Assembly (NCBI RefSeq): GCF_003841465.1
Contig: NZ_REFZ01000004.1
Span: 124,001 to 188,000 of the forward strand
DNA: 64,000 nucleotides
Source: Natrarchaeobius oligotrophus
GTDB lineage: Archaea > Halobacteriota > Halobacteria > Halobacteriales > Natrialbaceae
Direction: 5' to 3'
The notes under the pieces are model-generated. The model saw only the letters and a list, made by a program, of their open reading frames with translations. It was not told where the DNA came from and searched no databases. Shown here in pieces: positions 54,155-63,259 of this stretch. Numbering within the stretch: the stretch's first letter is position 1; each line of letters opens with the position of its first letter. Both the position numbers and the translations under genes were made by a program.

Positions 54155-55388
54155 ATGTCTTCACAAGACAGCTCATCCTCTGATACCAGTCAGGGGGGTC
54201 GAGTTCTTCCAGGGCACGTTAGATTCCACTGACGAAATAGAGTCAGCACGTGTCTTCGATACCACCCTCCGGGACGGCGAGCAGTCGCCCGGAACTTCGT
54301 TCTCGTACGACGACAAACGGCAGATCGCTTCGATTCTGGACGAGATGGGGACCCACGTCATAGAGGCGGGTTTCCCCGTCAACTCCGACGCGGAGTTCGA
54401 GGCCGTACGCGACATCGCGTCGTCGACGCAGACGACGACCTGCGGGCTGGCCCGCGTCGTCGAGGAGGACATCGAGGCCGCACTCGAGACGGGCGTCGAG
54501 ATGGTGCACATCTTCGTGAGCACCAGCGACGTCCAGATCGAGGACTCGATGCACGCCACCCGGGACGAAGTCGTACAGCGCTCGATCGAGTCGGTCGAAC
54601 GGATCACGGAGGCGGGTGCGACCTGTATGTACTCGCCGATGGACGCGACCCGGACCGACGAGGAGTACCTGATCGAGGTCATCGAAGCCGTCACCGAGGC
54701 GGGTACCGACTGGATCAACATTCCCGACACCTGCGGCGTCGCGACGCCGGGGCGGTTCCGCGCGCTGATCGAGAAGGTCATGAACCACACCGACGCGCGC
54801 ATCGACGTCCACGCACACGACGACTTCGGGCTCGCCACCGCGAACGCGCTGGCCGGCATCGAAGTCGGCGCCGAGCAGGCGCAGGTCTCGGTCAACTCGA
54901 TCGGCGAACGCGCCGGCAACGCCGCCTACGAGGAGTTCGTGATGGCCGTCGAGTCGCTCTACCAGGGCGACACCGGCATCGACACGACGCGCATCACCGA
55001 ACTCTCGGAGGTCGTCGCGGAGAAAAGCGGCGTCCCCACGCCGGGCAACAAGCCCGTCGTCGGCGACAATGCCTTCTCCCACGAGAGCGGCATCCACGCC
55101 GCGGGCGTCATCGAGAACTCCGACACCTTCGAACCCGGCGTGATGACGCCGGAGATGGTCGGTGCCGAACGCCGGCTGGTCATGGGCAAACACACCGGCA
55201 CCCACTCGGTGCGCGAGCGTCTGTTCGAGTGCGGGTTCGATCCCACCGACGAGCAGGTCCGCGCGGTCACCCGCCGGGTCAAAGATTTCGGTGCCGAAAA
55301 GCGCCGGGTCACGGTCAGCGACCTGGAGCGGTTCGCCGAGGAAGCTGGCGTCGAACGCCAGCAGGAGCAAGAGGAGGTGCGCGTCTAA
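54155..55388 (+). CDS. leuA: 2-isopropylmalate synthase-type enzyme (LeuA), apparently frameshifted near the start
   Basis: A DRE-TIM enzyme condensing acetyl-CoA with a 2-keto acid. FDTTLRDGEQSPGTSFSYDDK carries the DRE-type motif, IDVHAHDDFGLATANALAG the metal His pair, and SVNSIGERAGNAAYEEFVMAV the signature. It is about 410 residues, without the full C-terminal regulatory domain, so it may be citramalate synthase instead. The body is in a frame with no ATG, GTG or acceptable TTG after the TATA box. ATG 54155 opens MSSQDSSSSDTSQ in another frame and joins VEFFQGTLDS exactly if one G of the G6 tract at 54193-54198 is dropped. As read, translation from that ATG stops after 25 codons. Confidence 0.85.
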
Positions 55389-55515
55389 GGGATGTCCTCC
55401 CCGTTTGCCACCGTTCGCGAGCGCCGGCTGTGGCGGCCGAACGGAACGACCCCGACCGCCACGAGCGCCGACGGGACTCGCAAGAGTTATGGGTCTCGGG
55501 AAAGCTACCTCAGCA

Positions 55516-55599
55516 ATGATGATGCACCGCGCTCGACTGCCGGTTCGAACGGTCGGCACCAGCGCGCTCGCTCAGATTCGTATTGTAGGGGCGGCCTAG
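55516..55599 (+). CDS. Candidate leader peptide upstream of ilvB
   Basis: A 27-codon ORF starting at ATG 55516 (two more ATGs follow at once) and ending QIRIVGAA then TAG. Val, Leu and Ile make up eight residues, with an Ile-Arg-Ile-Val cluster just before the stop. A weak TATA-like AGTTATGGG lies about 30 bp upstream. The stop codon falls at the loop/3' arm junction of a GC-rich hairpin. ATG 55489 in the same frame is an alternative start. Position and composition suggest a translated leader for the ilvBNC operon; conservation has not been checked. Confidence 0.45.
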   Translation: MMMHRARLPVRTVGTSALAQIRIVGAA

Positions 55600-55603
55600 C
55601 CCC
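55588..55603 (+). promoter_or_regulatory. GC hairpin at the leader ORF stop (candidate attenuator)
   Basis: GGGGC (55588-55592), loop GGCCTA, GCCCC (55599-55603): a perfect 5-bp GC stem overlapping the last codons and TAG of the leader ORF. A ribosome reading the leader to its end would open it; a ribosome stalled at the Ile/Val codons just before would alter its folding. No U-run follows directly. Confidence 0.4.
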
Positions 55604-55729
55604 TCACCTCTTCCTCCGTAGCTTCGGTTCCGGGTTCGCACCGATTTCAGAGCGACCAGTCAAACAGCAGATGACACACCACCGTACACCGAGAACAACG
55701 GATCGCCGCACGGCGGCGGGAGATAATCG

Positions 55730-57541
55730 ATGAGCGAACGCGCAGCATCGGTCACGCCAGCCGAGGAACAGCACGACGACCACGAGGAGACGACCGCCGA
55801 CTCACGGGAGCCCGGCGACGAAGGCGGTCCCGACGACGAGGCCGAGCCGACGCCCGTCGCGACGGGTGCCGAGGCCGTCGTCAGGGCGCTCGAGAACGCC
55901 GGCGTCGAGTACGCCTTCGGCGTCCAGGGCGGAGCGATCATGCCCGTCTACGACGCGCTGTACGACTCCGACGTCTACCACGTGACGATGGCCCACGAAC
56001 AGGGTGCGTCGCACGCGGCCGACGCCTACGGTATCGTTTCGGGCGAACCGGGCGTCTGCCTGGCGACGTCGGGACCGGGCGCGACCAACCTCGTCACCGG
56101 CATCGCGGACGCCGACATGGACTCGGATCCGATGATCGCCCTGACGGGCCAGGTTCCGACGGAGTTCGTCGGCAACGACGCCTTCCAGGAGACGGACACG
56201 ATCGGCGTCACGACCCCGGTGACGAAGGACAACACCTTCTCGACCGACGCCGATCGGGTCGGCACCGACGTCAGCGAGGCGTTCGCGCTCGCCCGCGAGG
56301 GGCGACCGGGGCCGACGCTGGTCGATCTGCCGAAGGACGTCACCAACGGCGAAACCGACCGCGAGCCGGACGAGCCGCGGGTTCCCGACACCTACGAGGT
56401 CCAGGAACGTGCAGACTCCGAGATCGTCGCGGCCGCGGCCGAACGGATCGAAAACGCCGCCCGTCCGATCATGCTGCTGGGCGGCGGCGTCATCAAGGGC
56501 GAGGCGAGTGACGTCTGCCGGGAATTCGCGATCGAACACGAGATTCCGGTCGTGACGACGATGCCGGGCCTCGGCTCGTTCCCCGAGGACCACGAACTCG
56601 CCATGGAGATGGCGGGGATGCACGGCACCGGCTATGCCAACATGGCGATCACCCACTGCGACACGATGATCGCCGTCGGCACCCGCTTCGACGACCGTCT
56701 GACCGGCGGCATCGAAACCTTCGCGCCCGACGCGGAGGTCATCCACGTCGACATCGACCCGGCCGAGATCTCGAAGAACATCCACGCCGACTATCCGCTG
56801 GTCGGCGACGCCGGAACGGTCGTCGAACAGCTGGCCGAGGCCGTCGAAACGTCGCCGCAGGCGACCAAGTGGCGCGCCCAGTGCCAGCAGTGGAAATCCG
56901 ACTACTCGATGGCCTACGACGCGCCCGAGGACGAACCCGTCCGACCGGAGTTCGTCGTCGAGGCGCTGGACGAGGCCACGAGCGACCGGGCGATCGTGAC
57001 CACCGGCGTCGGCCAACACCAGATGTGGGCCTGTCAGTACTGGACGTTCACCGAGCCCCGGACGTGGGTCTCGAGTCACGGCCTCGGCGCGATGGGCTAC
57101 GGCCTGCCCGCGGCCATCGGGGCGCGGCTCGCGGCCGACGACGACCAGGAGGTCGTCTGCGTCGACGGCGACGGCTCGTTCCTGATGACGATGCAGGGGC
57201 TGTCGGTGGCCGTCCGCGAGAACCTCGACATCACGGTCGTCGTGCTCAACAACGAGTACATCGGCATGGTCCGACAGTGGCAGGACGCCTTCTTCGAGGG
57301 ACGTCACTCCGCGTCGGACTACGGCTGGATGCCCGAGTTCGACAAGCTCGCGGAGGCCTTCGGCGCGCAGGGGTACCGGATCGACGACTACGACGACGTC
57401 GCCGACACCATCGCCGACGCGCTCGCCTACGACGGGCCGTCCGTGATCGACGCCCACATCGACCCCCAGGCGAACGTCTACCCGATGGTGCCAAGCGGCG
57501 GCGACAACGGTCAGTTCGCGCTGACGGAGGATCAACTATGA
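55730..57541 (+). CDS. ilvB: Acetolactate synthase large subunit
   Basis: A 603-residue thiamine diphosphate enzyme making acetolactate or acetohydroxybutyrate, the first common step to Val, Leu and Ile. The ThDP Glu is in TMAHEQGASHAADAYG, the FAD/middle domain follows, and the ThDP-Mg motif is CVDGDGSFLMTMQGLSV ... VVLNNEYIGMVRQW. The first ~45 residues are an acidic extension. GGGAGAT about 8 bases before the ATG may act as a ribosome site. It overlaps ilvN by four bases. Confidence 0.97.
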   Translation: MSERAASVTPAEEQHDDHEETTADSREPGDEGGPDDEAEPTPVATGAEAVVRALENAGVEYAFGVQGGAIMPVYDALYDSDVYHVTMAHEQGASHAADAYGIVSGEPGVCLATSGPGATNLVTGIADADMDSDPMIALTGQVPTEFVGNDAFQETDTIGVTTPVTKDNTFSTDADRVGTDVSEAFALAREGRPGPTLVDLPKDVTNGETDREPDEPRVPDTYEVQERADSEIVAAAAERIENAARPIMLLGGGVIKGEASDVCREFAIEHEIPVVTTMPGLGSFPEDHELAMEMAGMHGTGYANMAITHCDTMIAVGTRFDDRLTGGIETFAPDAEVIHVDIDPAEISKNIHADYPLVGDAGTVVEQLAEAVETSPQATKWRAQCQQWKSDYSMAYDAPEDEPVRPEFVVEALDEATSDRAIVTTGVGQHQMWACQYWTFTEPRTWVSSHGLGAMGYGLPAAIGARLAADDDQEVVCVDGDGSFLMTMQGLSVAVRENLDITVVVLNNEYIGMVRQWQDAFFEGRHSASDYGWMPEFDKLAEAFGAQGYRIDDYDDVADTIADALAYDGPSVIDAHIDPQANVYPMVPSGGDNGQFALTEDQL

Positions 57542-58206
57542 GCGGTGGACTCGAGGGGCCGCCGCCGGAGGAGCGCCCGACGCCGGAGGGACGGCGAAAC
57601 AAACAGGGAATCCGCATCGATCCCGAGGTCGAGGCGACCCACGAGCCTCGACGCACCGTCATCTCCGCGCTGGTCGAGCACGAACCGGGCGTGCTCGCGG
57701 AGGTCTCGGGACTGTTCTCGAGGCGACAGTTCAACATCGAGAGCCTGACCGTCGGCCCGACCACCGACGACGACCGCGCCCGAATCACGCTCGTCGTCGA
57801 GGAGCCCGATCCCGGCATCGACCAGGTCAAAAAGCAGCTGCGAAAGCTGATCCCGGTGATCTCCGTGCGCGAACTCGAACCCGACGCGATGCGCCGGGAG
57901 CTCGCGCTCGTCAAAGTCGACGCCGACCGCCCGGACCAGGTGGCCGCCGTCGCGGACATGTACGACGCGAAGACCGTCGACTCGAGTCCGGAGACGGCGA
58001 CGTTCGAGGTGACCGGCGCGCGCCAGAAGATCGACGCGGCGATCGAGACGTTCGGACAGTTCGGCATCCGGGAGATTTCCCGGACCGGAACCACCGCGCT
58101 GGCGAGAGGAACCGACGAGACGGCGGGTCGCGAACCCGCCGCGGCAGTATCGTCCGCCGAGACGGCGAACCAGACGACGTACACGCAGACACACACCGAT
58201 GACTGA
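57538..58206 (+). CDS. ilvN: Acetolactate synthase small (regulatory) subunit
   Basis: A 222-residue ACT-domain subunit that confers valine feedback on IlvB. The ACT domain is [36 protein letters not shown], followed by the second domain [42 protein letters not shown]. The N-terminal 40 residues and C-terminal 35 residues are halophile-type extensions. ATG overlaps the ilvB TGA, and its end overlaps ilvC by eight bases, so the three are tightly coupled. Confidence 0.97.
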   Translation: MSGGLEGPPPEERPTPEGRRNKQGIRIDPEVEATHEPRRTVISALVEHEPGVLAEVSGLFSRRQFNIESLTVGPTTDDDRARITLVVEEPDPGIDQVKKQLRKLIPVISVRELEPDAMRRELALVKVDADRPDQVAAVADMYDAKTVDSSPETATFEVTGARQKIDAAIETFGQFGIREISRTGTTALARGTDETAGREPAAAVSSAETANQTTYTQTHTDD

Positions 58207-59248
58207 CGAATTCACCACCGACATCTACTACGACGACGACGTCGACGAATCGTACCTCGCAAACACCACGGTCGCCGTACTCGGCTACGGCAGCCAGGGC
58301 CACGCTCACGCGCTCAACCTCCACGAGAGCGGCGTCGACGTGGTCGTCGGCCTCCGCGAGGACTCTTCCTCGCGAGCGGCCGCCGAAGCGGACGGACTCA
58401 CCGTGACGACGCCCGTCGAGGCTGCAGCCCAGGCCGAGGTCGTCTCCGTGCTGGTTCCGGACACGGTTCAGCCCGCCGTCTACGAACAGATCGAGCCCGA
58501 ACTCGAGGAGGGGAACACGCTGCAGTTCGCCCACGGGTTCAACATCCACTACAACCAGATCCAGCCGCCCGAGCACGTCGACGTGACGATGATCGCGCCG
58601 AAATCGCCGGGCCACCTCGTCCGGCGTAACTACGAGAACGACGAGGGGACGCCCGGCCTGCTCGCGGTCTATCAGGACTACACCGGCGACGCGAAAGAGC
58701 GAGCGCTCGCCTACGGCAAGGGAATCGGCTGCACCCGCGCCGGCGTCGTCGAGACGACGTTCAAAGAGGAGACCGAGACCGACATCTTCGGCGAGCAGGC
58801 CGTCCTCTGTGGCGGCATCACCGCGCTCATCAAGATGGGCTTCGAGACGCTCGTCGACGCCGGCTACAGCCCGGAGATGGCCTACTTCGAGTGCATGAAC
58901 GAGATGAAGCTCATCGTCGACCTCATGTACGAGGGCGGACTCGGCGCGATGTGGGATTCCGTCTCCGACACCGCCGAGTACGGCGGCCTCACTCGCGGCG
59001 ACGACGTGGTCGACGAGCACGCCCGCGAGAACATGGAGAAGGTGCTCGAGCAGGTCCAGAACGGCGAGTTCGCGACCGAGTGGATCGCGGAGAACCAGGC
59101 GAACCGACCGGTGTACACGCAGCTCAACCAGGCCGAGAAGAACCACGAGATCGAGCAGGTCGGCGAGCGACTTCGCGCCCTGTTCGCCTGGGAGGAAGGC
59201 GAAGCCGAGAGCGAAGACGAACAGACGCGAGTCAAAGCCACGGAGTAA
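58199..59248 (+). CDS. ilvC: Ketol-acid reductoisomerase (class I)
   Basis: A 349-residue NAD(P)H enzyme converting acetolactate to dihydroxyisovalerate. The Rossmann motif is [21 protein letters not shown]; Ser/Arg after beta 2 (GLREDSSS) determines the cofactor. Metal ligands lie in [19 protein letters not shown], and [18 protein letters not shown] is typical. Length is that of the short class I form with a halophilic acidic tail ([18 protein letters not shown]). Confidence 0.97.
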   Translation: MTDEFTTDIYYDDDVDESYLANTTVAVLGYGSQGHAHALNLHESGVDVVVGLREDSSSRAAAEADGLTVTTPVEAAAQAEVVSVLVPDTVQPAVYEQIEPELEEGNTLQFAHGFNIHYNQIQPPEHVDVTMIAPKSPGHLVRRNYENDEGTPGLLAVYQDYTGDAKERALAYGKGIGCTRAGVVETTFKEETETDIFGEQAVLCGGITALIKMGFETLVDAGYSPEMAYFECMNEMKLIVDLMYEGGLGAMWDSVSDTAEYGGLTRGDDVVDEHARENMEKVLEQVQNGEFATEWIAENQANRPVYTQLNQAEKNHEIEQVGERLRALFAWEEGEAESEDEQTRVKATE

Positions 59249-59264
59249 CCACGAGGAGATCACG

Positions 59265-59573
59265 ATGACACGACCGACGGAATCGAAATCCGACGCGACC
59301 GAGAACGACAGGACGATGGCCGACGTCAGCCACACGAATCCCTACACCGGGAGGACGGCCGGTCACCTGTTCAGCCGCGGCCCGATCGTCGCCGCCGACG
59401 GTGGCGAACCCGAGCGAACGCCGGCGCGACGATCGGCCGACGCTGACCGAACCGACGACGAATCGAACCGGACGATGGCGAGCGTCGATCACACGCCGCC
59501 CCACGACGCCGACGACGCGAACCGCGTCTTCGAACGTGGGAAGCGCAACGATCGAGTAGAGGACGCAGAATGA
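59265..59573 (+). CDS. Small leucine-operon protein with duplicated motif
   Basis: A 102-residue hydrophilic protein between ilvC and leuC, preceded by GAGGAGAT and overlapping leuC by four bases. It contains the same ~22-residue unit twice: [20 protein letters not shown] and, 36 residues on, [20 protein letters not shown], each ending in Arg-Gly and joined by a polar linker with a further Thr-Asp-rich repeat. No catalytic motif or known domain is recognised. Its fixed place inside the operon suggests a role linked to IlvC or to the LeuCD dehydratase; this is inference. Confidence 0.7.
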   Translation: MTRPTESKSDATENDRTMADVSHTNPYTGRTAGHLFSRGPIVAADGGEPERTPARRSADADRTDDESNRTMASVDHTPPHDADDANRVFERGKRNDRVEDAE

Positions 59574-60991
59574 GCGAGGGAACGCTGTACGACAAGGTCT
59601 GGGACCGTCACAAGGTAACCACGCTGCCGACCGGACAGGACCAGCTGTTCGTCGGCCTCCACCTCATCCACGAGGTGACCAGCCCGCAGGCGTTCGGCAT
59701 GCTGCGCGAGCGCGACCTCGAGGTCGCGTACCCCGAACTCACCCACGCGACGGTCGACCACATCGTCCCGACGTCCGATCAGTCCCGTCCGTACGACGAG
59801 GACGCCGCCGAGGAGATGATGTCCGAACTCGAGGAGAACGTCCGCGAGGCCGGCATCGACTTCTCCGATCCGACCTCCGGCGACCAGGGGATCGTCCACG
59901 TCATCGGCCCCGAGCAGGGGCTGACCCAGCCGGGCAAGACGATCGTCTGTGGCGACAGCCACACGAGCACCCACGGCGCGTTCGGCGCGCTGGCGTTCGG
60001 GATCGGCACCAGCCAGATCCGGGACGTGCTCGCGACGGGAACGCTCGCCTTCGAGAAACAGAAGGTCCGCAAGATCGAAGTCGACGGCGAACTGGGCGAG
60101 GGCGTCGAGGCCAAAGACGTTATCCTCGAGATCATCCGCCGGCTCGGCACCGAGGGCGGCGTCGGCTACGTCTACGAGTACGCCGGCTCCGCGATCGAGT
60201 CGCTCGGCATGGAGGGTCGGATGTCGATCTGCAACATGTCGATCGAGGGCGGCGCTCGCGCGGGCTACGTCAATCCCGACGAGACCACCTACGAGTGGCT
60301 GAAAGAGACCGACTACTTTCAGGAGAACCCCGAGAAGTTCGACGAGCTCAAACCGTACTGGGAGTCCATTCGCTCGGATTCCGACGCGGAGTACGACGAC
60401 GTCGTCACGATCGACGCCGACGAACTCGAGCCGGTCGTCACCTGGGGGACGACTCCCGGCCAGGGAATCGGCATCACGGAGCCGATTCCGGCACCCGAGG
60501 AGCTGCCCGAAGACAAGCAAGACACCGCCCGACGCGCCCAGGAGCACATGCGCGTCGAACCGGGCGAGACGATGGAGGGCTACGAGATCGACGTCACCTT
60601 CCTCGGCTCGTGTACCAACGCCCGCCTCCCCGACCTCCGTCGCGCGGCGGAAATCGTCGAGGGTCGGCAGGTTCACGACGACGTCCGGGCGCTCGTCGTC
60701 CCCGGCAGCCAGCGCGTCCAGCGGACCGCCGAGGAGGAGGGGCTCAAGGACGTCTTCGAGGAGGCCGGCTTCGAGTGGCGCAACGCCGGCTGTTCGATGT
60801 GTCTCGGCATGAACGAGGACCAACTCGAGGGCGACGAGGCCTGCGCCTCCTCCTCGAACCGGAACTTCGTCGGCCGCCAGGGCTCGAAGGACGGCCGAAC
60901 GATCCTGATGAACCCGCAGATGGTCGCCGCGGCGGCGATCGAAGGCGAGGTAACCGACGTGCGCGACCTGAAGGAGGTGACCACGGTATGA
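59570..60991 (+). CDS. leuC: 3-isopropylmalate dehydratase large subunit
   Basis: A 473-residue aconitase-type [4Fe-4S] subunit isomerising 2- to 3-isopropylmalate with LeuD. Cluster ligands are in [16 protein letters not shown] and [13 protein letters not shown]; the substrate regions [23 protein letters not shown] and [13 protein letters not shown] are intact. The start overlaps the preceding small gene and the end overlaps leuD by four bases. Length fits bacterial-type LeuC. Confidence 0.97.
   Translation: MSEGTLYDKVWDRHKVTTLPTGQDQLFVGLHLIHEVTSPQAFGMLRERDLEVAYPELTHATVDHIVPTSDQSRPYDEDAAEEMMSELEENVREAGIDFSDPTSGDQGIVHVIGPEQGLTQPGKTIVCGDSHTSTHGAFGALAFGIGTSQIRDVLATGTLAFEKQKVRKIEVDGELGEGVEAKDVILEIIRRLGTEGGVGYVYEYAGSAIESLGMEGRMSICNMSIEGGARAGYVNPDETTYEWLKETDYFQENPEKFDELKPYWESIRSDSDAEYDDVVTIDADELEPVVTWGTTPGQGIGITEPIPAPEELPEDKQDTARRAQEHMRVEPGETMEGYEIDVTFLGSCTNARLPDLRRAAEIVEGRQVHDDVRALVVPGSQRVQRTAEEEGLKDVFEEAGFEWRNAGCSMCLGMNEDQLEGDEACASSSNRNFVGRQGSKDGRTILMNPQMVAAAAIEGEVTDVRDLKEVTTV
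60971..60980 (+). promoter_or_regulatory. Strong Shine-Dalgarno site of leuD
   Basis: AAGGAGGTGA, complementary to the 16S rRNA tail, ends 7 bases before the leuD ATG at 60988. It lies inside the end of leuC and confirms the ATGA-overlap start. Confidence 0.75.
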
Positions 60992-61719
60992 GGAGCGAGG
61001 CCGAACGAAGTGAGTCCTCGGAACAAGCGAGCGGGCGAACGCCCGCGAGCCGCGACGCCGAGGTTCGGGAGATCCGAACCGACGGCGGCGACGACGTCGA
61101 GATTCCCGAAGTCGATTACGTCTCCGGCTCGGGCGTCCCGATCCGCGGCAACGACATCGACACGGACCAGATCATCCCCGCCCGGTTTATGAAGGTCGTC
61201 ACCTTCGACGGGCTGGGCGAGTTCGCGTTCTTCGACCTCCGGTTCGACGAAAACGACGACCTCAAAGACCACCCGTTCAACGAGGAGCGGTTTCAGGATT
61301 CGTCGGTGATGGTCGTCAACGCCAACTTCGGCTGTGGGTCCTCGCGCGAGCACGCACCCCAGGCGCTGATGCGCTGGGGGATCGACGCGCTCATCGGCGA
61401 GAGCTTCGCCGAGATCTTCGCGGGCAACTGCCTCGCGCTCGGCATCCCGACCGTCACCGCCGACAGCGAGACGATCGAGGAGCTCCAGGAGTGGGTCGAC
61501 GCGAACCCCGACGGCGAACTCGAGATCGACGTCGAGGCCGAAACCGTCACCTACGGCGGAGAGACCATCGACGTCACCGTCGACGAGGCCCAGCGCAAGG
61601 CGCTCGTCGAGGGCGTCTGGGACACCACGGCGCTGATGAAGGCCAACGCGGGCGAAGTGCGAAAGACGGCCGAGGAACTGCCGTACGTCGAGGAGTCGGC
61701 GATTCCGGAAGCCGAGTAG
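60988..61719 (+). CDS. leuD: 3-isopropylmalate dehydratase small subunit
   Basis: A 243-residue swivel-domain subunit of isopropylmalate isomerase. [39 protein letters not shown] and [11 protein letters not shown] are the family blocks. The first ~45 residues are a polar extension absent from most LeuD. It ends the operon: leuB (isopropylmalate dehydrogenase), which commonly follows in such clusters, is not present in the 2.3 kb downstream. Confidence 0.96.
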   Translation: MRSEAERSESSEQASGRTPASRDAEVREIRTDGGDDVEIPEVDYVSGSGVPIRGNDIDTDQIIPARFMKVVTFDGLGEFAFFDLRFDENDDLKDHPFNEERFQDSSVMVVNANFGCGSSREHAPQALMRWGIDALIGESFAEIFAGNCLALGIPTVTADSETIEELQEWVDANPDGELEIDVEAETVTYGGETIDVTVDEAQRKALVEGVWDTTALMKANAGEVRKTAEELPYVEESAIPEAE

Positions 61720-62022
61720 ACGGATTGGTTCGCTTGAGTGCGACTTTTTCCGATCGTCGTACACTACGTCGGCTCGAGCAGCCGTCCTCGCGCTAGATGT
61801 TGGTGCAGTTGTCGCGCTCGAGGGCGACCCGAATCGCACAGTCCAGTATGCTGCGGCTTCGCGGTCGAAGCTTGTAGTGTGGCTGCACGGGCGCGAGAGT
61901 ACGGGGCCGGTACAGTGTACCGCCGGGGGTGATAGTTTGGACCGGTACTATCGTTTCGTTTGCTTGATGCTCTTGCCTCGAGGGGCGCGGGATTTTACGC
62001 CTGTTCATCCATACTATCGCAG
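61720..62022. other. Intergenic region after leuD, nothing recognised
   Basis: About 300 bp without a convincing gene on either strand. Codon style is mixed and translations are Arg/Cys-rich. No tRNA, repeat or integrase-like signal is seen. A TTTTT run at 61744-61748 shortly after leuD may serve as a transcription terminator. Confidence 0.5.
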
Positions 62023-63138
62023 TCACACGAGTTCCATCGCCCGTTCGGTCAGCCGGTATCGGTACGCCGGTTGGACGAATACGATTTGCCCGTACTCCTC
62101 CGACTTCGTGACTTCGTCAGAGGAGTCGATTGCTTCGACAGCCGTGTTGAGTCGATCCACCGGATCGCCAGATCGAAGGAAGTCCGCGACTCGCTCCGGC
62201 TCGATACCGAACTCGGAAGCGAGGATGCTCCGAACCGTTCGACCGGCTCCGTCGGCGATTGCTACAGACGGCCCTGAAGCACGCGTTTGCGGTTCATCTC
62301 GTTCCGCAGCGTCCGCCGAAAGCGACGTAACCTGCAGTTCGTCGTCAATATGCGCGATGAGTGCATCCAAATTCGTCTCCGCCTCTTCGGTCACTTGGCC
62401 ATTCACGATTTCGTCGAGCCGTTCGCTAATCGCAAAGACGTCCGGCCCAGAGGGTGCCGTCTGATCGAGCACCCCGACATCCACCAGGTGATTCAGCACC
62501 GTCTGCGGTTGGTATTCGATATCGACATCGAGCGAGTCCAGCAGCTCAGTTCGTTTGACACTCTCGCCATCCGGACCGATACCGGCGTCGTAGAACGCCC
62601 TTGCAACGGTTATCTGATCGTCGATACTGTGCGTGTTTGCCTTTCGTTCACGAATGTACGTCTCTACGCGGCCGAAATCGGTCCGGCCGTTCGTGTCAAT
62701 CCGGAGGGTGTCCGTGATCTGTTCCGGAAGCTCCGGACGCGGGGCATCTCGGTGTCGTTGAGCTTTCTCCGAGAGGCGCGTATTATCGTAGAGGGCGCGG
62801 GCGACGGGGAGTCCTCGGAGATAATTATACTCGTAGAGGATCTCTACACCGTGTTCAGTCGGACCGTAGAACTGCGATGGAAGATCGCGTGAATCCTCGT
62901 TCGGTGGGTGCCGATAACAGTCGATGATGCCGCTGTCAGTGAGCACCTCCAGCTGGTCCCTGATTGCAGCCTTGTTTTTCGGCATCATATACGCCAACTC
63001 ATCGAGTGACGGGAGATGTGCCGGGTGACCAAGGATGTGCTGCAGGATCAAGTGTCGCGTCTCCTGGGAAAGCAACTCATAGATCTGCCGTTGTTCCTCG
63101 AACGGACCGTCACCCTCCACGGCAGGCGCGTCACTCAT
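62023..63138 (-). CDS. Winged-helix DNA-binding protein, haloarchaeal type
   Basis: A 371-residue protein. Residues about 12-105 form an ArsR-like winged helix: EEQRQIYELLSQETRHLILQHILGHPAHLPSLDELAYMMPKNKAAIRDQLEVLTDSGIIDCYRH, then FYGPTEHGVEILYEYNYL. A second winged-helix-like segment is at about 170-230 (ELLDSLDVDIEYQPQTVLNHLVDVGVLDQ). The remainder is helical. Such proteins are common in haloarchaeal accessory regions. A TATA element (AGTATTATTC on the reverse strand, near 63165) is about 30 bp from the ATG. It is divergent from the unknown gene at 63260 and may control it. Confidence 0.82.
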   Translation of the reverse strand: MSDAPAVEGDGPFEEQRQIYELLSQETRHLILQHILGHPAHLPSLDELAYMMPKNKAAIRDQLEVLTDSGIIDCYRHPPNEDSRDLPSQFYGPTEHGVEILYEYNYLRGLPVARALYDNTRLSEKAQRHRDAPRPELPEQITDTLRIDTNGRTDFGRVETYIRERKANTHSIDDQITVARAFYDAGIGPDGESVKRTELLDSLDVDIEYQPQTVLNHLVDVGVLDQTAPSGPDVFAISERLDEIVNGQVTEEAETNLDALIAHIDDELQVTSLSADAAERDEPQTRASGPSVAIADGAGRTVRSILASEFGIEPERVADFLRSGDPVDRLNTAVEAIDSSDEVTKSEEYGQIVFVQPAYRYRLTERAMELV

Positions 63139-63180
63139 AGTCTCACGAGGAAGTAGCCCGGCGACGCGAATAATACTTTG

Positions 63181-63240
63181 GGTCAACCGATGTGGTCAAA
63201 TAGCGTATTAGGAACATCAATTAGCAACCTATATGGTCAC
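63181..63240. promoter_or_regulatory. Divergent promoter region with repeated GGTCA sites
   Basis: Between the two divergent starts, GGTCAA occurs at 63181 and 63194 and GGTCAC at 63235. The last overlaps the TATA-like CCTATATGG (63228-63236) that sits about 28 bp before the ATG at 63260. These may be half-sites for the adjacent regulator. Confidence 0.35.
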
Positions 63241-63259
63241 TCCTCGTGAAATTTAGTCT

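Noticed and set aside
61738-61932. Small ORF after leuD
   Set aside because: Cys/Arg-rich translation unlike haloarchaeal proteins, and no start signal.
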